Assembly: GCA_018675335.1 (NCBI GenBank)
Contig: JABGYH010000007.1
Coordinates: 237,902-301,901 of the forward strand
From: Candidatus Woesearchaeota archaeon
GTDB taxonomy: Archaea > Nanobdellota > Nanobdellia > Woesearchaeales > UBA11576
DNA: 64,000 bases
Direction of reading: 5' to 3'
Shown: in pieces, positions 46,972 through 55,729 of the stretch
Layout: every line of letters starts with the position of its first letter
Numbering within the stretch: position 1 is the first letter of the stretch
Made by a program: the position numbers and the translations under genes
Notes under the pieces: model-generated
What the model was told of the DNA's origin: nothing
The model's database searches: none
The model's input: only the letters and a program-made list of their open reading frames with translations

Positions 46972-47112
46972 CAATTTATGACCCCCATTTATAAATAAAC
47001 AGTTTTTGTTTATAAATTTTTTGGTTTTTTGCACACATTCTAAGATTAACCCTCACTTTCACTCAATTTTTTACAAAAAACACTCATTTTATTCGCGTTT
47101 TTTGACCTGCTT

Positions 47113-47270
47113 AGTTCAACCAGTTCAGTACGAATTCAGTACGAACTGAACTCCGAACCCAATCCGAACTAAAAATGAGTCCAAATATATAAATTTAACC
47201 ATTTAAGCCAGTTCAGTTCGTTCAGTACGAACCTAGTACGAACTGAACTCGAATTGAATTCGAACTGAAC
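47113..47270. repeat. Array of GTTCAGTNCG / CGAACTGAAC inverted elements
   Basis: GTTCAGTACGAATTCAGTACGAACTGAAC parts lie at 47123-47151 and GTTCAGTTCG at 47211-47220 faces CGAACTGAAC at 47239-47248 and again at 47261-47270. Half sites also occur at 47113-47120 and 47153-47169. The 10-bp arms are exact inverted repeats. The arrangement resembles a multi-copy operator or iteron array. Confidence 0.75.
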
Positions 47271-47582
47271 CCACAATAATTAAGCAATTTAATGATAAAA
47301 ATACCCAAAAAACATACAAAAACATACAAAAATATCCCAAATAAGCTAAAAATGAAGAAAAAATGAAGAAAAATGATTAAAATAGCTCAAATAAGCCTAA
47401 AAGTGAGAAGTTAGTAAATATACCTAAAATAATGCAATAATTCACTAAAACAACTCAAAAGGTCAAAAATGAGCCATACAGGGCCTAAAAACGAAAGATT
47501 TAAAAGGAAAAATAGCAAAAGTGAGGGTTTATTTTGAAAAAACAGCTAAAAAAGACAAAAAGTGAGGAGAAAATAGAGTAGA

Positions 47583-47660
47583 AGCCCTGAAATGGGTGAA
47601 TTCAAAGGGCTGAACTAGTTCGGATTTGAACTGAACTGAGTATGAACTGACCTGAACTAG
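47583..47660. repeat. Second cluster of GAACTGAAC elements with a hairpin
   Basis: AGCCCT (47583-47588) and AGGGCT (47606-47611) form a small stem, directly followed by four GAACT-type half sites (TGAACTAGTTCGGA, TTGAACTGAACTGAG, TATGAACTGA, CTGAACTAG) up to 47660. These are degraded copies of the element in the array at 47113-47270. Confidence 0.6.
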
Positions 47661-48241
47661 ACATAAAATAACCTAAACTGACCAAAATTAACGAATAACT
47701 ACTCAAATAAAACTTTTCGAACATAAGCTGAGGAATATAATAGCAAAATAGTTATTTCTTAATTCTAAACCAACATAACCACATAATTTCAATTAAACTC
47801 TCAGATTAAACGAATTAAATAATTAAAACTCTTGATAACATCAAAGAAGTCAAGTTATCTCATTTTAGTTTTAAAATTTATTAATATGCCCAATAAAATA
47901 ACTGCTTAGAGTGCTAATTAAATAAATAAGGGGTTTAACTGAATCATATGACTCATTTTAGCATATAACCTATCAAAAATGCTAAATCTCAGTCAAAATA
48001 CCCTAAATTGCCAGAAAATAATATTTTAATAACCTAAAAACACCCTAAAGTGAGTTTCAACTAGTTCATTTTGCTCAAATATGATCTATCAATACATTAG
48101 TCTTATTTGGTTTACATCAATATGGCTTAATAATTAAGTACAATAACATTAGCTACAGTAATCAAATTACTAAAGAAATAAATATTAATATACTCAAGAA
48201 TAAATATTAATAAAAAAAATAAGAATTATAATAAATCAAGT

Positions 48242-48439
48242 CTAAAACTTCTTAAACTTTGCAACAGTATCAATAAGATCAACATTACCCATGATTTGTT
48301 GTCTACAACAATAACGATCCAAACCAAATGAATCTAATACTGTCTTGATCTCTTCACCTTTCTTGGTTCGTTCTTTGAACTCATCCCAAAACTGACCAAT
48401 TGGCTTTCCACAACTCCAACAACGAATAGGTATTAACAT
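48242..48439 (-). CDS. rpoN: RNA polymerase subunit N (Rpb10)
   Basis: A 65-aa zinc-binding subunit of the archaeal RNA polymerase. It starts MLIPIRCWSCGKPI and has the second Cys pair in RYCCRQQ, giving the CX2C...CC zinc site of Rpb10. It is the last gene of the ribosomal protein operon. Confidence 0.95.
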   Translation of the reverse strand: MLIPIRCWSCGKPIGQFWDEFKERTKKGEEIKTVLDSFGLDRYCCRQQIMGNVDLIDTVAKFKKF

Positions 48440-48488
48440 TTTTGACCTCTAACTATGTGCATAATATACACAATTGATTATTATAAGT

Positions 48489-48899
48489 TTAACGATATGA
48501 TTTCTGACGTTTAGCACGTGCTTTTGAATCATTAGGTTTACAAACTTCTTTACGCCTAACATCTGCAACAATAAATGCTCTATCATAATCTCCCAAAGTT
48601 TTACGAACTGCAGCACCACCAAATTCGGAAAGTGCACGGCAAATAGCTAATCTTGCAGCTTCTGCTTGACCATTAACTCCGCCACCATTAACCGTTACAT
48701 CAATGTGGAGTTTGTTTGCCATATCACCAACTAATAAAAGTGGTTCTCTGATTTTCATTCTAACTAACTCAGATCTAAAAAACTCTAAAGATTGCCCATT
48801 AACACGAACTAAACCTTTACCTTCTTTTAAAACTGCTCTTGCAATTGAACGCTTACGACTACCTGCCGCGATAATATTAGTATCTTTCTTCTTACTCAA
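48489..48899 (-). CDS. rps9: Ribosomal protein uS9
   Basis: Small-subunit protein whose tail reaches the P-site tRNA. AAGSRKRSIARAVLKEGKGLVRVNG near the start, GGGVNGQAEAARLAICRAL in the middle and the basic end KARAKRQKSYR are typical. The usual carboxy-terminal SKR reads SYR here, keeping the final Arg. TTG at 48899 follows AGGTGG by a few bases and is my choice; GTG at 48908 is the alternative. It overlaps the end of rpl13. Confidence 0.95.
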   Translation of the reverse strand: MSKKKDTNIIAAGSRKRSIARAVLKEGKGLVRVNGQSLEFFRSELVRMKIREPLLLVGDMANKLHIDVTVNGGGVNGQAEAARLAICRALSEFGGAAVRKTLGDYDRAFIVADVRRKEVCKPNDSKARAKRQKSYR

Positions 48900-49311
48900 G
48901 TTTACCACCTAAAAATTGAGAGACTTCTCCAATAGTAACGAACTTAAGATTAGGAAGTTTACGAACACTGAACTGTTCAAATGTCTCAAACTTTTTATCA
49001 TTAAAAACTTCAGGAACTCCTTTCCAACACATAATACGTTTGAAAGCAGTAACTCCTTTTTCTTGTTTGTATGGCAGCATACCTCGAATCATTCGACGTA
49101 AAATTCTATCTGCCTGTCTAGGATAATAAGGACCTTTTAATGGAATACCATGATCTCTTTTTTGTTTAAATCTAGCAAAAATCTGATCACGAGAACCACT
49201 CATAACAGCATATTCACTATTAACAATATCTATGGTTTCACCTAATAAAGCTTTTTTAGCAACGACTGCTGCTAAACGTCCAGCAATTAGATCTTTTGCA
49301 TCAACTATCAT
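48892..49311 (-). CDS. rpl13: Ribosomal protein uL13
   Basis: Large-subunit protein, 139 aa. IVDAKDLIAGRLAAVVAKKAL at the start and GPYYPRQADRILRRMIRGMLPYK in the middle are the family signature. ATG at 49311 begins one base after the rpl18e stop and is preferred to TTG at 49320. It overlaps rps9. Confidence 0.95.
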   Translation of the reverse strand: MIVDAKDLIAGRLAAVVAKKALLGETIDIVNSEYAVMSGSRDQIFARFKQKRDHGIPLKGPYYPRQADRILRRMIRGMLPYKQEKGVTAFKRIMCWKGVPEVFNDKKFETFEQFSVRKLPNLKFVTIGEVSQFLGGKLE

Positions 49312-49312
49312 T

Positions 49313-49678
49313 TTAACCAATAATCCTCACATCTTTTGTTTTAGGATTCTTTTTCATTAAATCATCAATAGATAAAACATTACACTTTTGAGCTTTTAAT
49401 GCATCAACTGCACCATCAGAAAAATCAAACGCTGCAATAGTTATAGAATGATTTAAAATTCCAGAACCTAAAACTTTACCAGGAACAATAATAATCTCAT
49501 TTTCTTTGGTAAACCTGTTTAATCTAGACAAATTAACAATACGTCTTTGTCTTGAAGATTTTTCCAAATCAGTTGCTATTCTTTTCCACAAACCTGCATT
49601 GTCATCTATTGCTTTCTTCTTCAACTCATGAATAAGTTGAATTAATACAGGATTGGATGGACCAGTTCTTTTTGCCAT
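49313..49678 (-). CDS. rpl18e: Ribosomal protein eL18
   Basis: Archaeal/eukaryotic large-subunit protein, 121 aa. RTGPSNPVLIQLIHELKK at the start and VNLSRLNRFTKENEIIIVPGKVLGSG in the middle are diagnostic. ATG at 49678 gives the normal MAKRTGPSNP start; the frame extends to a TTG at 49687. A 107-base gap separates it from rpoD upstream, the largest in this operon. Confidence 0.95.
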   Translation of the reverse strand: MAKRTGPSNPVLIQLIHELKKKAIDDNAGLWKRIATDLEKSSRQRRIVNLSRLNRFTKENEIIIVPGKVLGSGILNHSITIAAFDFSDGAVDALKAQKCNVLSIDDLMKKNPKTKDVRIIG

Positions 49679-49785
49679 TTTAATCAATTACTTTTTATTT
49701 TTATTTTTTGAAATATATTTTTGAATTATAATTTTTAATATGTTGAATACTAATTTATGAAAATATTATTTTAATCATAAATGAA

Positions 49786-50565
49786 TTATTTGAATGATTC
49801 ACTTAATTTTTCTACTTTTTGTTGAAAATATTCAACCGCACAATTAATCATTTCGGAGGGTTTTAATTGACCCCAACTTTCTACAAAAAATATAAAATCT
49901 GAATCGCTTTCATTAAGTTTGATATCTGCAACATCAGTGCAAGCACCACAAAGATGGCATTTGAAATAATTATCTTTGTTGATTACTAGTTTGCCACTTT
50001 TAACATCAAAAACATTAACTGGGCAAATTTTTGCGACCATATCTGCATTATCAACTTTACCAATTTTAATATCAGGTTTGCACTTGAAAAAACAATGACC
50101 TGCACTCCATTTTGAGTGCTCACTTCCAGTTCCAAGGATTGCAGTTGCTTCAATTTCAATCTGTTGCCCTTTTGTTAGTTTAACAATAGGCATTTTTGGA
50201 TGAACTGGAACAACTTTAGGATCTTGAGATTCTATTTCTGATGCATAAACCACTCCAGGACCTTTAGCTTTTAATGTTAATTTTAATGAACATTTAGCAC
50301 AACCTGCACCTTCACAAGCACAATTTGCTGGAAGATTATATGATTTAAGATCAGTTTTAATAGGAATTAATCCTAATCTATGTGCAACAATTTCATCATA
50401 CAAAACAGATGTATTTTTTCTAAATTCAACGTCTTCAATTGCCATAGTCGGAATATCATTAATTATTGACCTTCTAAGCATATTAGCAAAAGCAGGACTA
50501 GACTGTTCTAAAACAAAAGATATTTTACCATTCTTTTTATCAGATTCAAGAGAGGTAACAATCAT
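49786..50565 (-). CDS. rpoD: RNA polymerase subunit D with ferredoxin-like cysteine domain
   Basis: Homologue of Rpb3/alpha that nucleates RNA polymerase assembly. EQSSPAFANMLRRSIINDIPTMAIEDVEFRKNTS near the start is typical. The inserted domain carries ICPVNVF and CHLCGACTD, four Cys in the order C...CX2CX2C that suit a [4Fe-4S] cluster, as in several archaeal D subunits. A second Cys set (CACEGAGCAKC) lies near residue 85. ATG at 50565 starts one base after rps11 ends; a longer frame from 50610 overlaps rps11 and is not used. Confidence 0.95.
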   Translation of the reverse strand: MIVTSLESDKKNGKISFVLEQSSPAFANMLRRSIINDIPTMAIEDVEFRKNTSVLYDEIVAHRLGLIPIKTDLKSYNLPANCACEGAGCAKCSLKLTLKAKGPGVVYASEIESQDPKVVPVHPKMPIVKLTKGQQIEIEATAILGTGSEHSKWSAGHCFFKCKPDIKIGKVDNADMVAKICPVNVFDVKSGKLVINKDNYFKCHLCGACTDVADIKLNESDSDFIFFVESWGQLKPSEMINCAVEYFQQKVEKLSESFK

Positions 50566-50566
50566 T

Positions 50567-51112
50567 TTAAACTCTTCGACCTCGCTTTCCGCCTTTTTTC
50601 CTGCACCCATCGTGAGGGATTGGCGTTACGTCTTCAATAACTCCGATTCTTAAACCCATTCTTGAAAATGCTCTAACTGCTGCTTGAGCACCAGGGCCTG
50701 GATTTGAAGGACCATTATGGCCGCCTCTAGCTCGGATTCGAACATGAATTCCTGTAATTCCTTTATCTTTTGCAATTTCTGCAGCTTTTTTAGCAGCAAT
50801 CATTGCAGCAGTAGGACTTGATTCTAAACGATCTGTTTTAACAACTTGACCACCAGAAGTACGCGCTATACTTTCAGTTCCAGTAATATCCGTAATGTGA
50901 ATAATAGTATTATTATATGTTGAATAAATATGACAAACTCCCCATTTAACCGGTCTACGTTTATATTCTGGCCTAGGCGCAGGTCTTCGGTCAGTATTAC
51001 GATTAAATTTATCTGGCGTCCTTGCACCTACCGGTTTACTATAGGTACTTTTAGGTGCAGTTTTTTCTACACTAGGTTCTGTTGATTGTACTTTTGGTTT
51101 TTCTTCAGCCAT
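50567..51112 (-). CDS. rps11: Ribosomal protein uS11 with disordered amino-terminal extension
   Basis: Small-subunit platform protein. The family core starts at [19 protein letters not shown] near residue 57 and ends with [21 protein letters not shown]. The first 55 residues are Lys/Pro/Arg-rich and are longer than in most archaeal uS11, so this is an extension rather than part of the fold. It lies 8 bases after rps4. Confidence 0.95.
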   Translation of the reverse strand: MAEEKPKVQSTEPSVEKTAPKSTYSKPVGARTPDKFNRNTDRRPAPRPEYKRRPVKWGVCHIYSTYNNTIIHITDITGTESIARTSGGQVVKTDRLESSPTAAMIAAKKAAEIAKDKGITGIHVRIRARGGHNGPSNPGPGAQAAVRAFSRMGLRIGVIEDVTPIPHDGCRKKGGKRGRRV

Positions 51113-51120
51113 TTTTAATC

Positions 51121-51732
51121 TTATTTTTTGGGTTTAGCCTGTTCTTTTTTAGGCTTTGATTTTAATGTTTCTTTTTTTACTGGTTCAGCACCAGGCGTGT
51201 CTGTTTTTTTCTTTTTTTCAAGTGAAGCACGTTCTGGATGTTCTGGATTAGATATTGCTGATCGTTCAATAAATGAAATTGTATGTTCTTCATTTAATGA
51301 AACTAAATAAGATGGCGCAGTTATGATTTTCTCATTAACAGTAATATGTTTATGAGTGATAAATTGTCTAGCTTGTTTAGCTGAATTTGCTAACATTTTT
51401 TTGTAGACCATTGTTTGTAATCTTCGCTCCATTAAATCGCGAATTGAAAGTGATAATACATTAGGAAGAGAAGCTTCAGAACTTAAAAATCCAAGTTTTT
51501 GTAATTTTTTAAGTAATTGTGCTTTTTCAATTTCAGCTTGACTACCTGTTTGAGTAACAAGTTTTTTTGCTTGAAGAAAGAAATTTCTCAATAATGAATT
51601 CATCCTATAAATTTCAGTTTTGTTTTTTAATCCAAACTCTGCTTTAAGTGCTTTTTCCTCTTCTATTCGTTCTTTATTCCAAGGATGATTTGGACCTGAA
51701 TATTTTTTTCTTGTTTTTTTAGGATCTCCCAT
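51121..51732 (-). CDS. rps4: Ribosomal protein uS4
   Basis: Small-subunit assembly protein. [26 protein letters not shown] at the start, and [42 protein letters not shown] with the S4 RNA-binding fold (within residues 105-145) identify it. A Lys/Pro-rich tail of about 35 residues is added. It follows rps13 by 11 bases. Confidence 0.95.
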   Translation of the reverse strand: MGDPKKTRKKYSGPNHPWNKERIEEEKALKAEFGLKNKTEIYRMNSLLRNFFLQAKKLVTQTGSQAEIEKAQLLKKLQKLGFLSSEASLPNVLSLSIRDLMERRLQTMVYKKMLANSAKQARQFITHKHITVNEKIITAPSYLVSLNEEHTISFIERSAISNPEHPERASLEKKKKTDTPGAEPVKKETLKSKPKKEQAKPKK

Positions 51733-51743
51733 TGTAAATTACC

Positions 51744-52208
51744 TTATTTTGTTTTTTTCTTAACGCCTAAACTAGTTCCTCTTTTACTTCTAAAATTAGA
51801 ACCGGTTCTTTGACCTCTTAGTGGAAGGCCTGCTTGGTGTCTAACACCTTTAAAGCATTTAATTTTTTTAAGAAGTTTGATGTCATTATCTTTTTGAAAT
51901 TTAAGACTAGGCCCTAACAAATGCATATCTTCTCCAGTTTCAACATCTTTTTGTCGATTTAACATCCAAGAAGGCATTTTGTATGAATGTGGATTTTGAA
52001 GAACATCAGTTAATTGTTCAGTTTCGTCATCTAAAAGATATCCAGTTTTTTTATTACCTTCAACTTTTGCGTATTGGCAAACTGCATTAGCTAAAGAAAA
52101 ACCAATTCCTTTAATTTTAAGCAAAGCTTGCTGAATAGGTTTGTTACCATCTAAATCAGTATTTGCTACACGCACGATGTGTTTGAACTCTTGTTTTTGT
52201 TCTGACAT
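51744..52208 (-). CDS. rps13: Ribosomal protein uS13, first gene of the operon
   Basis: Small-subunit head protein, 154 aa. FKHIVRVANTDLDGNKPIQQALLKIKGIGFSLANAVC at the start and the end HQAGLPLRGQRTGSNFRSKRGTSLGVKKKTK (residues 124-154) are diagnostic for the archaeal form. It heads the minus-strand ribosomal/RNA polymerase operon; A/T-rich promoter-like sequence lies around 52262-52290. Confidence 0.95.
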   Translation of the reverse strand: MSEQKQEFKHIVRVANTDLDGNKPIQQALLKIKGIGFSLANAVCQYAKVEGNKKTGYLLDDETEQLTDVLQNPHSYKMPSWMLNRQKDVETGEDMHLLGPSLKFQKDNDIKLLKKIKCFKGVRHQAGLPLRGQRTGSNFRSKRGTSLGVKKKTK

Positions 52209-52608
52209 TATCTAAACACCTTAAAAAAGCTCCAAATTGATTCAAAAAACATAGAAAGCGCTCATTTATTGAAATATTATCAATAAACCCTAAACGCGCT
52301 CGAAATGCCTTTGAACTCGGGCTTTTATAATATTTGGTAAAAATGGCGTTCGTTTATAAACTTATTGGAAAGACACCAATTAAGTTAGTTTAGTCTGCTA
52401 AAATTTAAGTATTGTGGCGCCCAATATAAGATGAGACATAGTTTAGAATATAATTAAAGCACATTACTATCAGTTTAAAGAATTATTTAATCATACCCTG
52501 ATTAGTTTAAGTCAGCATTAATATATTTCATTTAAAAACAAAAGAAATATAAGGGACATATCTTAGAAAAAATCTCAACAATACGGGGCAGCAATCGCAC
52601 AATAGTAA
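52209..52608. other. Intergenic region ahead of the tRNA duplication
   Basis: A 400-bp gap with no gene. The first 80 bases are probably the promoter of the ribosomal operon (minus strand). GGCAGCAATCGCACAATAG at about 52589-52607 looks like a strongly decayed third copy of the tRNA-His 5' end seen at 52674-52692. Confidence 0.45.
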
Positions 52609-52776
52609 TTGGTTACGCTCAATTGAAACGCAAAGTAACATTCCTCATTAAACATTCGTCAAGATTACACATGGCAGTAGTCGTATAATGGCAATTGGTT
52701 ACGCTCAATTGAAACGCAAAGTAACATTCCTCATTAACATTCGTCAAGATTACACATGGCGGTAGTCGTATAATGG
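52609..52776 (+). repeat. 84-bp tandem duplication covering the tRNA-His promoter and 5' end
   Basis: Copy A (52609-52692) and copy B (52693-52776) are nearly identical, differing by one inserted A and one G/A change apart from the junctions. Each begins AATTGGTTACGCTC, and each ends with the first 19 bases of tRNA-His; copy A has GGCAGTAGTCG where the real gene has GGCGGTAGTCG. The true tRNA continues only from copy B. Confidence 0.9.
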
Positions 52777-52873
52777 TTAGTATATAGGACTGTGGCAAAC
52801 ACTAATTTCCAAATATTATTTGGATTTTATTTGCAGATATCCTAAGACGCGAGTTCAATTCTCGCCTACCGCC
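52758..52873 (+). tRNA. trnH: tRNA-His (GTG) with a 43-nt intron
   Basis: G-1 at 52758 pairs with C73 at 52873, the identity element of tRNA-His. The acceptor stem is GCGGTAG/CTACCGC (52759-52765 with 52866-52872), anticodon stem TAGGA/TCCTA (52785-52789 with 52840-52844), anticodon GTG at 52792-52794 and T stem GCGAG/CTCGC. The intron lies at the canonical 37/38 site, 52796-52838, and CAAA/TTTG at its ends can form the bulge-helix-bulge for the splicing endonuclease. CCA is not encoded. A T run follows at 52875. Confidence 0.93.
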
Positions 52874-52926
52874 CTTTTTTATTTTATTCACACACACTAA
52901 TTATTTTCAGTTCACGTGTCAATAAT

Positions 52927-53556
52927 TTATTTATACATCCCTTGCGCAATATGTGCATCACTTTGTTCTCTTGCAGGTTGAGTATATTTAGTATGAAGAG
53001 AAGGATTTGACTTCTTAAATTTGTGTTCTTTAGAAATATCTTTTAGTTTATATATTATGTACGGCGCAGAAAACGAAATAACATAAACGAAGGTAACTAA
53101 AAAAGGATTTTGAATTATTTCCAGTTGAATTACTCGACTTAAGTTATTGGCAATTGATACTACAACAAAAATTGTTACTGCGGCCATCATTGGAATAAAA
53201 ACTCCTGCAACAATATGATGTTTATAATCAATTTTTTCAATATCTTTTAACAATAAATTAAACATAGCTCCAAAAATTAAACCCATCACAGACAAAATAA
53301 CTAAAATTTGCACAGAAGTTAACATCATCAAAAATGGAATAAAAACTAACGCAATAATAAAATTACCAATAATTGCAATAATTAAAACTGCCCAATAAAT
53401 TACAGGATTTAAATCATGAACATTAGAAAATCTTTGATGATGTGTTTTCATAGCTTCAGGATGGTTATCTTCACTATACAATCTTGATAATGCACCATCA
53501 ACTTCATTAGACGACCACCCTTTTTCCATAAGATGCTGATGAAGCGTTCTAGGCAT
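52927..53556 (-). CDS. Membrane protein coupled to a MinD-type ATPase
   Basis: About 209 aa: an amino-terminal soluble part with HQHLMEKGWSSNEVDGALSRL, which looks like a small UBA/helical motif, then five hydrophobic helices and a charged carboxy-terminal tail. I do not recognise a family. ATG at 53556 has AGGTGA five bases upstream, whereas the frame extends to a GTG at 53565. Its start lies inside the end of the MinD-like gene, so the two are translationally coupled. Confidence 0.75.
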   Translation of the reverse strand: MPRTLHQHLMEKGWSSNEVDGALSRLYSEDNHPEAMKTHHQRFSNVHDLNPVIYWAVLIIAIIGNFIIALVFIPFLMMLTSVQILVILSVMGLIFGAMFNLLLKDIEKIDYKHHIVAGVFIPMMAAVTIFVVVSIANNLSRVIQLEIIQNPFLVTFVYVISFSAPYIIYKLKDISKEHKFKKSNPSLHTKYTQPAREQSDAHIAQGMYK

Positions 53557-54337
53557 ATGGGTCACCTGCGAGCAAAGAAACTGCTAACTTGCGAAAAGCA
53601 CTCGCGGAGTCTGAATCAGGATGTGCGAATACCACAGGATGATTAAGCTTTGATGCAGACCTTACCGAATTATCAAAAGGAATAACCCCTAAAATAGGTT
53701 TTGATAATTTTTCACTAATTTCAAAAAGCGAATGATCAAACTCATCAGATTTAAACTGATTAACAATAACTCCTTCGATATTAATTCCAATTGAATTTGA
53801 TTGTTCTATAAACTTCTTAGTATCATGAACTGAATTAGGACATGCAGTACATACTGCGATCACATGATCTGATGCTTGCATAGTATGCATAGTGTGGAAA
53901 TGATCGTCTGCAGAATCAACCACAACTAAATTTGTAGAATTATTTTGGGCCATACTATTTGTAGACGCGCCTCTTTTGGGAAAATGCGCATGAGGTTTTC
54001 TTTTAGATAAATCAATAAGATGAGGTTTAAGATGAGTAATTAAAGAATTATGATAGTCTTTTTGAAAAATTGAGGAAGGAACAAACTTCAATCCAGAATT
54101 GTGTTGATACAAACAAGAATGAACTGGGTGAGTTCCATTAATTGCAGAGTTTAAATTTTTAGTTAAATTAGGAAAGCCTAAATTAAGACTGATGTTTGGA
54201 TGAATAAAATCCGCGTCAACAAGAATTACTGAAGAATTATTAGTTTCAAAATGTGGCGAAAGTGCAGAACTTAAATTAATAGAAACAGTGGTTTTACCTA
54301 CACCTCCTTTTGCAGAAACTAAACTTAATATAGTCAT
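53549..54337 (-). CDS. MinD/ParA-type ATPase
   Basis: A deviant-Walker ATPase of 262 aa. KGGVGKTT at residues 10-17 has the signature Lys, LVDADFIHPNIS near residue 39 is the switch region, and VVVDSADDH near 137 is the Walker B strand, where the usual DxPPG is altered. VIVNQFKSD near residue 193 is the NxxK-type region. The protein lacks an obvious amphipathic tail helix. With the membrane protein coupled to it, a positioning or surface-structure role is more likely than plasmid partition. Confidence 0.88.
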   Translation of the reverse strand: MTILSLVSAKGGVGKTTVSINLSSALSPHFETNNSSVILVDADFIHPNISLNLGFPNLTKNLNSAINGTHPVHSCLYQHNSGLKFVPSSIFQKDYHNSLITHLKPHLIDLSKRKPHAHFPKRGASTNSMAQNNSTNLVVVDSADDHFHTMHTMQASDHVIAVCTACPNSVHDTKKFIEQSNSIGINIEGVIVNQFKSDEFDHSLFEISEKLSKPILGVIPFDNSVRSASKLNHPVVFAHPDSDSASAFRKLAVSLLAGDPYA

Positions 54338-54463
54338 TTGAAAATAAGTTTTACAAAAATCTCTTTTTTAATCTTTTTTAAAAAAAATAAATTATGCTAA
54401 TAGCTTTAAAAAGCTCTTTTTAAAAATAATTAAACAATTATAATTTATAAAAATACCTTAAAA

Positions 54464-54928
54464 TTAATCTTCTTGAGGCAAAAATTTGTTTGATAAGTAC
54501 CCAAAAAATAACTTAGTTTTTTGAAAATATTCAGTAATAACATCAATATTAACTTTAACATTTTCTTCATCCTTTAAAAAAGCAGTAAGTGCTACATGTC
54601 TTCTAAATTCAAATTCTTTGCTATATTCAGCCTTAGAAATACGTCGCCACAATAAGAATAATTCCACCATTTGAACAACTTTTTCATCATCTGCAAATAA
54701 TTCTTTAACTAATTTGCATTTGGGAACGGGAGCTGAGGGAATTTCTCTTAATTCCCCTTTTTCAACTAAATCAGTTAATAATGCGTTAAAACAAAAATCA
54801 ACACAATTAATTAACCTCTCAATTATACTTTTAAGAACATCAACTGTACGAGTATATTTTAAACTAACGAATATTAAATGATCTGCTCTTTTTAGCTCAT
54901 CTCTTGATTTTTTGTAAAATTCGTTCAT
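54464..54928 (-). CDS. Small helical protein, paralogue of the 55053-55529 gene
   Basis: I do not recognise this 154-aa all-helical protein. RADHLIFVSLKYTRTVDVLKSI near residue 13 aligns with VADHMLTQTYPMVKDPKLLLAVL in the next gene upstream, and NALLTDLVEKGELREIP aligns with DALLFFMRDQKEIP. The shape suggests a HEPN-like four-helix bundle, but the RX4-6H nuclease motif is not seen. GGAGGG sits just before the ATG. Confidence 0.65.
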   Translation of the reverse strand: MNEFYKKSRDELKRADHLIFVSLKYTRTVDVLKSIIERLINCVDFCFNALLTDLVEKGELREIPSAPVPKCKLVKELFADDEKVVQMVELFLLWRRISKAEYSKEFEFRRHVALTAFLKDEENVKVNIDVITEYFQKTKLFFGYLSNKFLPQED

Positions 54929-55052
54929 TTTGCCCTCCTAAATTCTTCTGAACTGGAAGTGAAGACCCACTTATTTATAAATCTAATGAGAATTTAAAAA
55001 ACCAAGTATTATTCGCCCGCAAATATCAATTAATCAATTTTGCAATTTGAAT

Positions 55053-55529
55053 TTATGACTCGTGCTTTATGATTATATTCTCAATTTTCTTTAAAAATGC
55101 ATTTGCCTTTTTGATGTACTGTTTCATTTCAGATAATGAAATTTCTTTCATCTCATATTTGTCTGAACAGATAACAAATTTATTATTGCGAGAAAATTCA
55201 ACAGGACTGTCTTTATGAAACTTAACAAACTTTTTTAAGTCCAAAATTAAATTAATCTCTTCAGTTGAAAAATTATGTTTTTTAGCTAAATGTAGTTTGA
55301 ATGAATTATATTTTGAATCGAATGATTCCTGGAATTGAGGAATTTCTTTTTGGTCTCGCATAAAAAAAAGTAAAGCATCAAGAGAATAAGATGTTGAAAC
55401 AAAAATGTTTTCTAGTACTGCTAACAATAATTTAGGATCTTTTACCATAGGATATGTCTGAGTTAGCATGTGATCTGCAACTTGAATTTTTTTTTGTGCT
55501 GCAGATAAAGATTGCGAGTAGGATTTCAT
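55053..55529 (-). CDS. Small helical protein, paralogue of the 54464-54928 gene
   Basis: A 158-aa helical protein sharing the ADHM...LDALLFF...EIP pattern with its neighbour. The carboxy-terminal half has a short beta-like piece (NKFVICSDKY) followed by two helices. No catalytic motif is evident. Function unknown; it stands 124 bases from its paralogue with its own promoter-like sequence. Confidence 0.65.
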   Translation of the reverse strand: MKSYSQSLSAAQKKIQVADHMLTQTYPMVKDPKLLLAVLENIFVSTSYSLDALLFFMRDQKEIPQFQESFDSKYNSFKLHLAKKHNFSTEEINLILDLKKFVKFHKDSPVEFSRNNKFVICSDKYEMKEISLSEMKQYIKKANAFLKKIENIIIKHES

Positions 55530-55729
55530 AAAAAAAAAGAAAGCAGAGAATGTTTAAAAAGGTTATTGTTTATATAATTATTAATTTAAAATTTATTAAA
55601 ATTTAAATTTGTAAATACTTAATTAATTTAGCTAAGATTAAATAACTAACATAAAAAAAAGAAAAATGAATAAAATAAAAAAAGAAATTAGATTGTCATT
55701 TAAACAAAAAGTTTAAATAATTATTAAAT

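Larger units (their letters stand above)
47035..48241. other. 1.2-kb non-coding region with repeat array
   Basis: No open frame of useful length exists on either strand. The left part holds the TTCAGTNCGAA-type palindromes (listed separately) and a 12-bp inverted pair AACCCTCACTTT/AAAGTGAGGGTT at 47048-47059 and 47519-47530. From 47280 to 48060 the plus strand is crowded with short CTAAAA/GCCTAAA/CCCAAA-type words. The right end (48170-48240) is almost pure A/T with AATAAATATTAATA twice. The whole looks like a control or replication-type region rather than a lost gene. Confidence 0.5.

Noticed and set aside
47113-47660. CRISPR array
   Set aside because: The repeated elements are 10-22 bases, palindromic and unevenly spaced, with no uniform spacers and no cas genes.
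52674-52692. Second tRNA gene
   Set aside because: Only the first part of tRNA-His is present in copy A; it lacks the anticodon arm and the rest.
53549-54337. Plasmid partition ParA
   Set aside because: There is no ParB partner or centromere-like repeats directly beside it, and the surrounding genes are chromosomal housekeeping genes.
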